Assembly: GCA_964017155.1 (NCBI GenBank) | Contig: OZ024862.1 | Location: forward strand, 27,084,933-27,148,932 | Direction of reading: 5' to 3' | From: Oasisia sp. SBJ-2009 | Taxonomy: Eukaryota > Annelida > Polychaeta > Sabellida > Siboglinidae | Length of the DNA stretch: 64,000 bases | In this document: positions 36,901-47,000 of the stretch, in pieces | Position numbering within the stretch: the stretch's first letter is position 1 | How the letters are laid out: each line of letters opens with the position of its first letter | Position numbers and translations under genes: made by a program | Notes under the pieces: model-generated | Told to the model about the DNA's origin: nothing | Databases searched by the model: none | What the model saw: the letters and a program-made list of their open reading frames with translations, nothing else

Positions 36901-37936
36901 TGTCTGTGTGTCTCTGATAACATGAGTTGTCTGTGTGTCTCTGATAACATGAGCTGTCTGTGTGTCTCTGATAATATGATACGTCTGTGTGTCTCTGATA
37001 ACATGAGCTGTTTGTGTGTCTCTGATAACATGAGTTGTCTGTGTGTCTCTTATAACATGAGCTGTCTGTGTGTACAGGGAGATGAATATGGACGCAAGCA
37101 GCCTGTACTGCTGGGTGAAGGACCCCAAGTGACAGCCCCCCCGATCCAAGTACAACCCCCCACAGTTGGGTGAGTGTCTTAATCTCAACAAACAAACAAA
37201 CATTTTTTTCAAGTTTTTACAGTACTGTCACCTGACATTTGGGTCATTAGCAAACAAGCCAATATTTCCATTGTTTGTGGCAGCTGCCTGTTTTTCGTAC
37301 ACAAAATGTATTGTAATGTGTGTAAGCACGTATGAACTGGCTGGTCCCGGAGATACGGCGCTTTATAAATTTTTGTAATAATAAATAATAATAGGTTGCA
37401 ATGGAGAGGATCTTTTAAAATGTGATCTTCATTGATGCTGAAAAAGCTGTGTGATAATTGTATTAGGGAAAAATTCCCCAGAATTCTCAAACAAATTGTT
37501 CTTGTATTTTATTTTTCCCTTTCCAAAGTACTTGTGGAGTAAAAACAAATATTATGTTACCACATAAAATTAAAGCATCTACATTAAAAATACAATTAAC
37601 TTAAAAAGTACTCCAAAATATTGTAAAAGGATAGTAAAATTAAACTCTGCATGAACATCATTAACCGTTCTGACAATGTTCCAAACACAAACACCACAGA
37701 ATTAATTGAAAGAGTGTAACCACATCATGTGACATGTTGGCTGGTGTTACAGGGACGAGTACGAGAGCGAGGACAGTGAAGCGTCTGAGGATGACCGACC
37801 TATGACCCGCAACGAACTCACCAACAAGGTGATGAAGTCCGTCAAGAGGCGGGAGTCAGCCATGCGCAAGCAGGACTTCAAGTACGACCTCTCCGGTGCT
37901 CGGGAGAAGACAAAAAAGAAAGATAAGAAACCATAA
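27813..37936 (+). CDS. Outer dynein arm docking complex subunit, ODAD1(CCDC114)/CCDC63 family, 10 exons
   Basis: Exons: 27813-27976, 29037-29167, 30285-30466, 32072-32253, 33022-33209, 34232-34446, 34696-34864, 36020-36186, 37078-37169 and 37753-37936. The joined frame is 1674 nt, a 557-residue protein, close to human CCDC63. It is almost wholly coiled coil. Family signatures (from memory) are LQRQYRIMENDRKAY near the N-terminus, LENQL and LRVERRRFDNL in the middle and NFALFNYVNEQNNE (residues 331-344), then YLGIIEERTN near residue 450. The C-terminus is Lys-rich. These proteins attach outer dynein arms to the axonemal doublet, so the gene belongs to motile cilia or sperm flagella. All junctions keep phase; nine introns, eight GT-AG and one apparent GC-AG. 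The family is clear; ODAD1 against CCDC63 orthology needs a tree. Confidence 0.93.
27986..28245 (+). mobile_element. LINE 3' end inserted at the start of intron 1
   Basis: The frame to 28089 reads VWNSLPASVKPEYNIVSFRR then LKTYLFNAAYPP and stop, the typical C-terminal end of a CR1/L2-like ORF2. It is followed by a 3' UTR and an ATT microsatellite at about 28229-28242. The fragment begins only about 10 bp past the exon 1 donor. Confidence 0.8.
28420..29035. repeat. Minisatellite with 146-bp higher-order unit, ending at an acceptor
   Basis: Subunits of about 48 bp containing GACTGTGTTAGATGAACT combine into a 146-bp unit repeated three times (ACTATTCCGGATGTG at 28558, 28704 and 28850). The last subunit is continuous with the acceptor of exon 2 (CCCCATGTGCAG), and inner units carry the similar CCCCATGTGTAG. 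Confidence 0.93.
29037..29167 (+). CDS. ODAD1/CCDC63-like, exon 2
   Basis: Acceptor CATGTGCAG, donor GACAAAT|GTAAGA, phase 2 to phase 1. It encodes SEIDKLEEERESVLKDLRL and SRSNEIKDEKNVDKLG, coiled coil. Confidence 0.92.
29540..30284. repeat. Minisatellite (GTGTTCACTGGAGGTGTTTGT) ending at an acceptor
   Basis: Degenerate units on the left become regular 21-bp copies from about 30020 to 30275. The array runs straight into the acceptor of exon 3 (GTTTGTACACAG). Long open frames on both strands here are repeat artefacts, apart from the exon itself. Confidence 0.95.
30285..30466 (+). CDS. ODAD1/CCDC63-like, exon 3
   Basis: Acceptor TGTACACAG, donor CAACTG|GTGGGT, phase 1 to phase 0. It encodes EEIEKEKNLEKEVAAEIREW and QMLKNVHKLENQLQL, matching the family LENRL segment. 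Confidence 0.93.
30525..30640 (-). pseudogene. Possible LINE fragment with a zinc-finger-like piece
   Basis: On the minus strand the frame reads GVNCGRGFTSQTGLFSHQRA, like the Cys/His finger found near the C-terminus of some animal LINE ORF2 proteins. It is very short and lacks neighbouring domains. Confidence 0.3.
30845..31035. repeat. 43-bp tandem repeat, about four copies
   Basis: Unit CACATTATTGGACTATGGATT followed by TCATTAGGATTATAGATTTCAT, nearly identical between copies, in intron 3 of the ODAD1-like gene. Confidence 0.95.
31404..31626. repeat. Pentanucleotide array (ATATG)n then (ATATA)n
   Basis: About thirty perfect ATATG units are followed by about fourteen ATATA units. The switch is abrupt, near 31555, with a single ATATG inside the second block. 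Confidence 0.98.
32072..32253 (+). CDS. ODAD1/CCDC63-like, exon 4
   Basis: Acceptor AAATTTTAG, donor GATCAAAG|GTTAGC, phase 0 to phase 2. It encodes ANNSFCKRLEENRQLRESI and LRVERRRFDNLRGKLEKKR, conserved coiled coil. Confidence 0.93.
33022..33209 (+). CDS. ODAD1/CCDC63-like, exon 5
   Basis: Acceptor GTGTCTTAG, donor CGCAAAG|GTACAG, phase 2 to phase 1. It encodes DEAQAKMILLKEKADKDLQQ and RKLRDFMYMKGKERE. Confidence 0.92.
33235..33850. repeat. Minisatellite of TTCTTCTTCAGAGTAC units in intron 5
   Basis: Many copies of a unit of about 21-24 bp (CTTCCTCTTCTTCTTCAGAGTA), most regular at about 33365-33665. Each unit is a pyrimidine tract followed by CAG|AG, which looks like a splice acceptor. Long frames through it are artefacts. 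Confidence 0.95.
34232..34446 (+). CDS. ODAD1/CCDC63-like, exon 6 (family signature)
   Basis: Acceptor TATTTCCACAG, donor CAAAAG|GTAGCT, phase 1 to phase 0. It encodes DLDLLVNKFIENEDINFALF and NYVNEQNNEKETIEESIQK, the most diagnostic stretch of the ODA docking family. Confidence 0.95.
34696..34864 (+). CDS. ODAD1/CCDC63-like, exon 7
   Basis: Acceptor TTTGTTGCAG, donor AAAGCAG|GTGAGT, phase 0 to phase 1. It encodes IRDEIEKFKRQGIELEEQ and ends NKIMDQLKAG. Its 3' end, donor included, is the founder of the array that follows. Confidence 0.94.
34844..35250. repeat. Tandem array of an exon end plus splice donor, unit about 39 bp
   Basis: About eleven copies of AAGATCATGGATCAGTTGAA followed by AGCAGGTGAGTAGATCTAC. 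The first copy is the true end of exon 7 with its donor; several later copies keep GCAG|GTGAGT intact and others drift to GGTAAGT or GTGTGT. Confidence 0.96.
35719..35906. repeat. ACTC microsatellite with compound units
   Basis: (CACT)n is followed by AACTCACTC and then CCACTCACT blocks in intron 7, which shows stepwise change of the unit from 4 to 9 bp. Confidence 0.97.
36020..36186 (+). CDS. ODAD1/CCDC63-like, exon 8 (GC donor)
   Basis: Acceptor CCCTCTCAG. It encodes IESLFNKLGCSRGAIDEML and MLQYLGIIEERTNLLLLLQA. The frame fits the next exon only if it ends at CTCAAG|GCACGT, which has GC in place of GT. The next GT (GCAC|GTCTCC) would give a stop after joining. Confidence 0.85.
36205..37077. 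repeat. 27-bp minisatellite (CTGATAACATGAGCTGTCTGTGTGTCT)
   Basis: About thirty copies fill intron 8 from just past the donor to the acceptor of exon 9. Three overlapping minus-strand open frames (to 337 codons) and two plus-strand frames are artefacts of a 27-bp, frame-preserving unit. Confidence 0.97.
37078..37169 (+). CDS. ODAD1/CCDC63-like, exon 9
   Basis: Acceptor GTGTGTACAG, donor ACAGTTGG|GTGAGT, phase 0 to phase 2. It encodes a linker GDEYGRKQPVLLGEGPQ followed by a Pro-rich piece. Confidence 0.85.
37753..37936 (+). CDS. ODAD1/CCDC63-like, exon 10 (terminal)
   Basis: Acceptor GGTGTTACAG, stop TAA at 37934-37936. It encodes an acidic stretch DEYESEDSEASEDDRP and a basic end with EKTKKKDKKP. 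The acidic to basic C-terminus is common in the family. Confidence 0.92.
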
Positions 37937-38871
37937 TGACGTGTGGGAAAGTCAACATATTTACATGTTGTATTGAAATATGTATGCTTAACAATCATGT
38001 CTCAATTTGCGAGCGTTGTACATGTTAATTTATAGACTGATCAAACAATGGGAAAAGGTTAGATACGATTTCTGAATCATGGAACAGTGAATGACCCGTG
38101 TAGAAATAGATAAAAACAGATTTAGTGGTAGTTGACAAGTTGACTTACTGACGTGATCAATATGACATAGATGCAGATGTCATATAGTGAGTACAAGTAT
38201 GCCTGAAAGTACATGAGTGGCAATCCATCATCATAGGACGTTTGCCCAACAGTTGAACACAACTCAAAGCCAGCAATTTATGTCACTATTCAATGTGTAT
38301 AATATAAAACATTATTATGGTTATTGTATGAACCAAGACAAATTATATTCTGCTGTCGTTACTCCAGGGAGCATCCAGGCTACTTTCAATGTCTCCTTTA
38401 ATGTGCCTATTTCACAAAACAAATAGTTTTTTCTATCAGTATACTATTCTTATGTACCAGATGTCTTTGATGTTTTGTAGAATTTATAAATTTTGTCTTG
38501 TTTCAAGAGTGAAGAAAATCTCTTGGTGTTATGCCCATCACACCATCAAAGGGATAAAAACATTTTTGCAGTTGGGGAAGTTGTTGAACAATACAACAAG
38601 TACATGGTAGAAGTAAACAAGTCTGTGATATGTGGCAAAAGAATGCAATATTATACACAAACTACCTAATAAAACTTGTATTGTTGACATGTGTACAAAT
38701 CTTTATGTATGAAAAAGTTCTGACGATTTGATTATCCAATATAGTGTTGACTATGTGGGTGTATTGCGAAGCATGCAAGTGCTATTTTAGATCATTAAAT
38801 TATTTGAGCAAAGCATGTAAGTGGACCATTGTTTTTACTTAGTGTTTAGTTATCTTTAAAATCCTTGTCAC

Positions 38872-38877
38872 AATAAA
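38872..38877 (+). terminator. Candidate poly(A) signal of the ODAD1-like gene
   Basis: AATAAA, about 940 bp past the stop codon; another near match lies at about 38668 (CTAATAAAAC). Chosen by position only. Confidence 0.4.
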
Positions 38878-38974
38878 AGTATTGTTGGCATTACTGGAAT
38901 TTTTTCTAAAAACCAGGGAACAGCTGCACCAATAGCAAGACAACAGCTACAAAACGTATTCATTTGCATCTTAT

Positions 38975-38980
38975 TTTATT
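38975..38980 (-). terminator. Candidate distal poly(A) signal of the TNF receptor gene
   Basis: TTTATT on the plus strand is AATAAA on the minus strand, about 2.5 kb beyond the stop at 41462. A nearer one lies at 40790-40795. Which is used cannot be told from the sequence. Confidence 0.3.
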
Positions 38981-41461
38981 TCAAACATACTTGTGAACAA
39001 TTCACACACAGCGAGAGATTTAACAGTGTAATACTTAGATGTATGTACATAAAGAAACAACATATGTTTACTCTTTTAAATCTGCAGTGGAATGTAAAGT
39101 CAACTACTTTTTACATATAATATATAGCATCCTATATAATGTATAGCATTCTAACTAATATATACAGATATGTTACATAATCTCTTTTTCAATGCACACC
39201 TTTAAAACGTCACATTGTAGTGTATTACTGATGACAAATATTTGTATGTACAATCTGTCACAACAGCAATATTATATACATTCTCAATCCATCCAAAAAT
39301 ATTACACTCAACTCATTTATCCTATACAGTATGTACACAGAACCACATATGGCGATAACTTCCCGTCTACGTGTATCATCAACAGTAACCTTAGCAACAT
39401 CTCTCATCAATGCTATATTAAGAAAATATGTGTAACAAATTCAGAAAAAGATTAGTTATCTGCCATATTTAAATTTATTTTATGACACAGTTGATGATGA
39501 TGGCAAGAGGAAAAATATTGATTAGCTATTCACATATTTTCAATTTAATAAATTATCTTGTTGCTTTGTAAGTACAAACTAAACACAGCTAGATTAATCT
39601 ATCCTAGCAGATTCAATATTCTCAAATGCAAACACACACAAACATCTGCACATACAAACACATGTGCATACCAAACACCTATGTGGCAGTAAGCACAATT
39701 ATTCTGCATTGCTCTAATTAACAATTGTTTGACACACGTATCACAGATGTGGAAGCAAACAGAAAGCAAATAGATATCATAGAAGTTATGCAGGGATGCT
39801 AAGGATGACCATATGTATGTTTGCAAAATCCCAACCATGCTACAGTGGTGTCGTCTGTTGTGTGGAACATTGACAACGTTGTGTACATGAGAACAGGCAG
39901 AATGCTATAATGGCATGGGCAACATTCGGCGTACAAATCGTTTGGCAGTTTTAACAAAAACCTAATAAAATTCCTGCATAATGAAGCCATATTCTAACTC
40001 ATGTGTTGAGTGTCGTGGAAACAAATTGTGATAAAAGTTGTTTCGATTGAGGTAATTAAAAAATACATGTCACGTTAAACCACACAGTGTATTAAAATAG
40101 GCCAAGATAGTTAAACACAAAAGTTTAGTGCCACAAGTTTTGGCCTGCCCTGAATATGTCCTAGCTGCGGTGTCTGGTCACATGACTCAGTGGAAGACAT
40201 GTTGGATCCCTGAAAGTGAAAGGCCCAGCGACACCACTACACAAGACTTGTCGACTTTGCAAACATACAAGCATGATGAAGTGACATGCACTGAAGCATG
40301 AACACATTCTGGTGTGACAGCAGCAGTAAACAACTGTATTTGTTCACATCAGATTGTGCACAGTGATCACTTATTAATTACTTCACTTTCACAAAATGTT
40401 TGATCTAATTTGTTTCTCTTATATATGCATACAACATGTAACTACACAGTTGAGCAAGTGTGTGAACTACACACTTTGTGTGAGCATTATAATCAAGTGC
40501 ATCAAACTACACACTTCATGTGCATATGTCAAATAATTATACAAGTGAGTATGTCCATAAACAACTTTACAACTGGCATGCACACATCACAAATGGGTGT
40601 GTATGAACTACACATTTACATGCAAGTTACAAACACACATACTTTAAATTTCAGATATAAACATACCACATTTGCATGCATAATACATAAAATATACTTT
40701 TAAGTTTCACACATAAACATACACAAACCATATAACATACTTTCAATTTCACACTTACATGCATAATACCCATAAATAAACTTTTAAGTTTTATTTGGTG
40801 TGTTATATGTTCACAGTGCTGCATACAACAAGAAATGAACACAGATGAGCAGGTGTACACACGCTGTGAGCACAAACTACACACTTTGTGTGTGTGTGTG
40901 CGCACAGTTCACACTCTAAGTATGTCGACAGCTGAACATGGACTCACGTACATAACTGACTAATTCGATACTTCAATATAAGTAACTCAATAGTATGCAT
41001 AAATGGACACTAACAATCAGTTGTTTTAAAACAAGTTTCCTACCAACATAATGAACATATACACTCAGGAAACATGACAACAAAATAATAAAACCACCGT
41101 GTTTGGCATCCATGTAATATTAAAGCATTTCAGATTTTAAAGCTGAACCAAAACAATGCTATTTCAACATAAAACAGCTAAGTACATCTGATCTAGTTGC
41201 ATGTGTCACTGATCACATCCTAAGACACATTTCTTGCAGATAAACAAATGTACTCCAAAACTAGTGTATTTATGATTTAGATAAACATTTATATTGTAAT
41301 ATATGACCATGGGTAAGACCAATTTAAGTATTTTGGTGCTACATCCCCCACCCTTGCAAGCCTGGGGTCGTTGCACTGCATTATTGGCTGATAGTCTCCA
41401 AAAATCCTTCGAGTGACCTATAAAATGATAGCACCTGATCTGACCTTGGTGACACAGTTGA
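38981..41461 (-). other. Possible 3' UTR of the TNF receptor gene, no other feature
   Basis: AT-rich sequence with short frames only. Motifs like CTACACACTTTGTGTGAGC recur loosely at 40460-40900. No coding exon or clear mobile element is seen. Confidence 0.4.
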
Positions 41462-41565
41462 CTATGACGAGTGGTTGATTCCTATCTCGTTGTTGTCTCC
41501 ATACTGCATGTGCAAGTTGTGCGCGTTGATGTTGATTATAGTCGGTTGCACTTTGCCAGGTGTGC
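41462..41565 (-). CDS. TNF receptor, exon 11 (terminal, RHIM-like)
   Basis: Acceptor CATGTTGCAG, stop TAG at 41464-41462. It encodes TPGKVQPTIININAHN and LHMQYGDNNEIGINHSS. The short exon is almost entirely the RHIM-like motif. Confidence 0.88.
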
Positions 41566-44021
41566 CTGCAACATGAGCAGTCACGCAGCTAGGAAAACAT
41601 GTTTCTAATATTGTGAAAAGCATGCAGCCCATTTGAAAAGGACTGTAGCTGATTGGAATAGATTACCTGCTGATTGTGTGGGTGCTAGTAGTATGAATGT
41701 TTCAAAAAAATTCTTTTAAAATACCTCAAAAGAGCTGGATAAATTAACATAGAGAAATACTTTGATTCTCAAAAAGCCAAAGGGGCTTCCTTGTCCACCT
41801 GCCATTTAGAGTTAATTCTCTGGGTGGCAGTCTTATGAAAGGGGATGATACTAATCAACGTGCCTGGCATTGCAACTAGACACGTGTACTAATCTTCCCC
41901 ATAGGCAAATTTATTTGGCTTAGCTACAAATGCTAGTTTTATAGGCAGATATAGTCTACAGATATATCAAGATCACATGTAAATTGCTTCCAGATTTAGT
42001 TAGTCGTGATTTTTAAGTAAAATAAACTGAGAGGGGGGTTTGTGTCATGAACTATGACATTACCTGTGGCTGAGAGGGAGTTTGCGTTGTGAACGATGAC
42101 ATTACCTGTGGCTGAGAGGGGGCTTGTATTGTGAACTATGAAATTACCTGTGGCTGAGAGGGGGGTTTGTATTGTGAACTATACCATTACCTGTGGCTGA
42201 GAGGGGGGTTGTATTGTGAACTATGAAATTACCTGTGGCTGAGATGGGGGTGCTGTTCTTTGGTATAGGTGGTGTTTTACAGTTGTCATCATATGGCTGA
42301 GCATCCTCCTCGACACTGTCACTACTTGCCTCGTCCTCCCCGACTTTATCTGTCTGTCTATCCAGACCTGGATGAACACAGCATCACTTCAATAATCACA
42401 GTCATAAGTCCCGTCATTTCTATTTTATGATCATTTGATATAAAATAAGCTGAGTTTCTGTGGCAAGAAAAGACACTGCCTATCAATACACTTGGATGGC
42501 CAAGATATAATAAAGCTCATACTTTGCTTACTGTACTGTGGTGCCTATACTGGCGATGCAAACCATTGTCTGACAAGACAGAAAGATGCCATGACTGCAT
42601 TTAGCTTCACACAAGATACACACAGCACGTTTCTTTAATTTATTACCAGAACTAATCATCCTGTAGTGGCGTGATATATACACAGATGCATAAGGCGGTT
42701 TCCCAAAGTCTTCCTATTTGACAGTCGCTGTGGTACATATTAAAAAGTTTTACGCACTGAAAGTCATGTTTCAAATTGGTTAGTTTAGGTTCATGTAACT
42801 TGCTGAAAACCAGTTGTGAAAATCATTAACACCTGACCCCTGCTATGAACCATGAGCACCAGTAAAATCTTTAATCCTTTCAAGGGGTTATTAATTCCTG
42901 AACATTTGGTGCCCAAGATACAATCAATTTTTTGACAGAAAACCAAAATGACACATAGACGGGAGAATAAGAAACACGGTGGATGAATGGGAAAACAGGG
43001 AACTAGGGTAGAGAAAGAAGAACAAGAAACGAGGTGCATGGATGACAGAACACACACACAATGTAGCCAAGACTCCACCTTTGTATACATAATGGTCAGT
43101 TGGCGACTGTATTGTCTCGTACGAGTCCTTGTCTGACTGTATTCCATTGACACCATTCATTGCTACGTAGGGTTGGGTGGACGTTCCATCACCTCCAGTG
43201 GACGGACCTACTGGACGACCTACAGCAAACAAACACCACCCTCCAGTCATACAGGATACGACACTAGAAGTAACATCAGCCATATACTAGCATGGCCATA
43301 TCAGGACATTATAAAACACCAACAGGGTTATAGACAGATTGACAGCACAGTAATAATTCAACATAATTCAGATAAATTAAACCATTCAAATGCTAATAAA
43401 CATAACCTACCGCAAACAATTAATATGTCAATGCCACTTATAACATGAAGATTCATTTATTCATATCATTCAATATTTGCTACAGGGTCTATGTATGTGA
43501 ATATAATTTAAACACCACTACTCAGAAACTTAAGAATTTTTACACATTACGTAATTGTAATTAGACGACAATGTGAAGACATACCTGTAGTCTGGCTGTG
43601 TTGTTTCCGCCAGAACAGTATCACAATTATAGCAATGACAATGGCAATGAGGGCGACACACCCCATCACTCCAGCCACTATATAGAGCACCCTGTAAACA
43701 CAGTAACACATACGGCACCTTTAAATGCACAGCAACCACGTCAAGGTTAGAGAATACAGTGCAAGTGTGGAACTCAAAAATATATCATGCACCACATACA
43801 GAAGCATCACGAAATGTTTGCCAACACCAAGGAGTGACTTCTGTGACTCAGTGAGACGCCAAGAACTATTTGCACTTCCATAATAACAGCAATCCCCATC
43901 AATTTAGAAAGCAACTAGACACTTTTCTTCTCTACTTGGTTGGTTTTACTTTACTAACACTGAACTTTTAACAATCACATTTTTTATCAATCCTATCTAT
44001 AACACACTAACACACACGCAT

Positions 44022-44080
<59 letters not shown>

Positions 44081-47000
44081 CGATTTACAACTGCTATATT
44101 TACCATTTACAACAATTGTGTTTTACATGAATTAATGTGAGGTTTTTATACATACTGATCTGATGACACACCCTGGAACAGTACAACAGCCCTGGAGTTG
44201 TCAGTGTTAAAAAAAAGTATTATTAAAGTTTTGTTATTACACTCATGTTTGAAAAAGAAACATAAAACTGGCACCAACTGACCTGTTGTTTCTCTTGTTG
44301 TTATTGACATCACGGTTTGTGGACGCTCCTGACAGACAGAACACACAGATCTGTCACAACTATTGCATATATTTATCAAAACAAATCTTACGTAAGTAAA
44401 TATACGCAAGTATGTAATAATGTTCAGGTAATGGCTGCACTACACATGTATTTGTGGAAGTACACATTACCCATTTAATTATCAGTAAGGAGAAATTAAT
44501 AAATATGACGTTGCCAGTAGAGACAGCCAGTTATGTTAATGTGAACAGTTGTCAGACATCATGTCTACCAGTCGAATCAGTCTTCTCACCTGTGCTCAGT
44601 CTAATGGTGTCGTTCACACAGCCTGGGTCGTACGATGTGTTTCCGTTCGGCCCGTAGGATAACCCAATAGCACTGCAGCTGGAAACAACAAAGATGCTAC
44701 TGTAACTAAGCTCAATAAACACACAACTAAAACTGCACAACTATAGAATATACAACATGTTGCATCACTGCAGCAGTTTTATTCATTCAAATTTATTTTT
44801 ATAATTAAACTGGAATTATTATATGCATTTCTTTGTATAAATAACATTGAATATGTTTACTTTCCATTTGGATTAACCCTGGATCCGTCCCTGGTTCTTT
44901 TCTTTATAGCTAACTTACTACAACCCTTAATTAAGTAATTTCTAATCATATTCCCAATTATCACTTGTAAGCTGAAAATACATGGGTTTACACATCACTT
45001 TCAGCATCACAAGCACAGGAATCTCTCTCAACTTTCAAAGATCACTATACAGCAATCTTGTTGTGCATGGAGGCAAGCAAACAGAAGCCATACCCAAACT
45101 AAACATATACATCAGAAGGGCGGGATACATTTAGCCTAGATAGCTAGGTTGGACTCTCAATAAGCCAAAAGCTTCCTTGTTCACTTGCATCTAGAGTTAA
45201 TTCTCTAGGTGGAAATCTTTTTAAATCGTGTTAAATGAAGGAACAAACCTAATTATTATTGGTACCAACAAACAGCAAAACGGTGTTATCATTATCAACC
45301 AATTTCTTGTTAAATTACTGGGTTAAACTGCATTCCACCCAAAGTCTAGATAGTTTGTGCCTCTTAGCCTGCGTACTGACAACTGAAGGCACCACACACG
45401 TTTACAGGTAATATTAATATACCATCTCAACAAGAAGAAAATGTTGTCTTTCACTAATTTGGCCAAGCCAAGCTGTAGATTTAAAACATTTGTGTAATTC
45501 AATGCTTTATTTCCAAATATCAACAATTACAATGAATACAACTGTCAATGTTGAAATACACTAAAATTGTTGCTCAGTGCATAGCTCTGTTGTCTGTTAT
45601 TACTGTATGATTATACAACATATATATAGTAATATGCATTCGTATACCTATTTGTGAGACGTTAAGCCATATATTATATGTTTATCATACAATTCTTCAG
45701 TGCACTGATTTTTGAGTCTAGCTAACATTACATGTAATTTTGGTACTCAGTACTGCTTGAAACAGTCACAACCTGTCAGTTGCATGATGTAACGTCACCA
45801 TGACGTGAACTGACAGACACAGCACATCTTGATATGGTTATCAGGATTGTTAACACTCAACTAGACAAATTTCAAAATCTTGCATCAAGGATGTAAACAA
45901 AGGTGGAAAATCTATATTTCTGGACTCATAAAGGTTTGTGTTTGTAGTTGCACCAGGGCTAGGAGAGATCGCCCACTAGAGTTTGCCAGTACCCGGTATG
46001 TGTAATGTTGCATGCATGTATGCATGTGTGTGAGTTACTGCTTCATGCACCAACTGAGATACTGTCAACTGACTTGCCCGAACATTGCTATGCTGGACGG
46101 TCATTGTTCATTGATATTGTCAAGATATTATTTGAGTATGACCACAGTGACAACACTGCACTGGACAGAAGCAATCATTTGTGTGGTTTCATCCGCAAAT
46201 AGTGTTAGATCAAAATAATTCCAATGCCACCAAAATAAACAGTATAAGACGAAATGGTTGTAAAACATAGTGTTTATGGCAACACTGCCAACATCATCAA
46301 TACTATGACCTGTCAACGATACACATGGCATCTTGTCTGATCACTCTGACTTCTGTGCAAATTTCTTTGTGCGCCTCTGATTGCTACAACATGTCCATGT
46401 GACATACAGCAGCAGGGAAGAAATCCATCTAATTGTGATTGTTCATTGACATTGTCAAGATATTATTTGAGTATGGTCTCCTCTGCCACCACAGTGACAA
46501 CACAGCACTGGTCTTGGTGGACAGAAGCAATCATTCTGTGTCGTTTCATCCACAAATAGTGTTAGATAAAATTACAGGGTCGGGTTCAAATATGTATTTG
46601 TATTTGAATAGTGAATACACATAAAATTACCATTTTAACAACAAAAGGTAAACCACTGCCTGACATAAACTGGCTCAGGAGCCTAGACAGAATGTTTTTC
46701 ACACCTATAGTATGGTCAACTGTAGGCAGGCAGCACTGAGAACATTGGCCTACAGTCAAGCTGGTCAAACAATAGCATCAATTAATGAATGGGAAGCCAG
46801 TGAAGCTTATCTATAGCCACAAAGGCAGGTATTCACAGGGAAGGTGCTTAAAAGAATACTGCTGTCACCTGGACTAAGACAAAGGAACCCAGGTTTCCTC
46901 CATTGCCAGGGAAGAGCTATCCACCAGTTGGTACAGTAGTACAGATAAGGTCAGTCTAGTAAACCTGCCTGCCAATTAGTCTACACCAGTCAATCAAGCC

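Noticed and set aside
36199..37212. Minus-strand open frame of 337 codons rich in HVIRDTQT repeats
   Set aside because: It is created by a 27-bp minisatellite (nine codons per unit) lying in an intron of the plus-strand ODAD1-like gene; equivalent frames exist in the other phases and strand.
44146..44409. 87-codon minus-strand frame around receptor exon 7
   Set aside because: Only 44283-44328 is exon, and it is used in another frame; the long frame is chance extension into introns.
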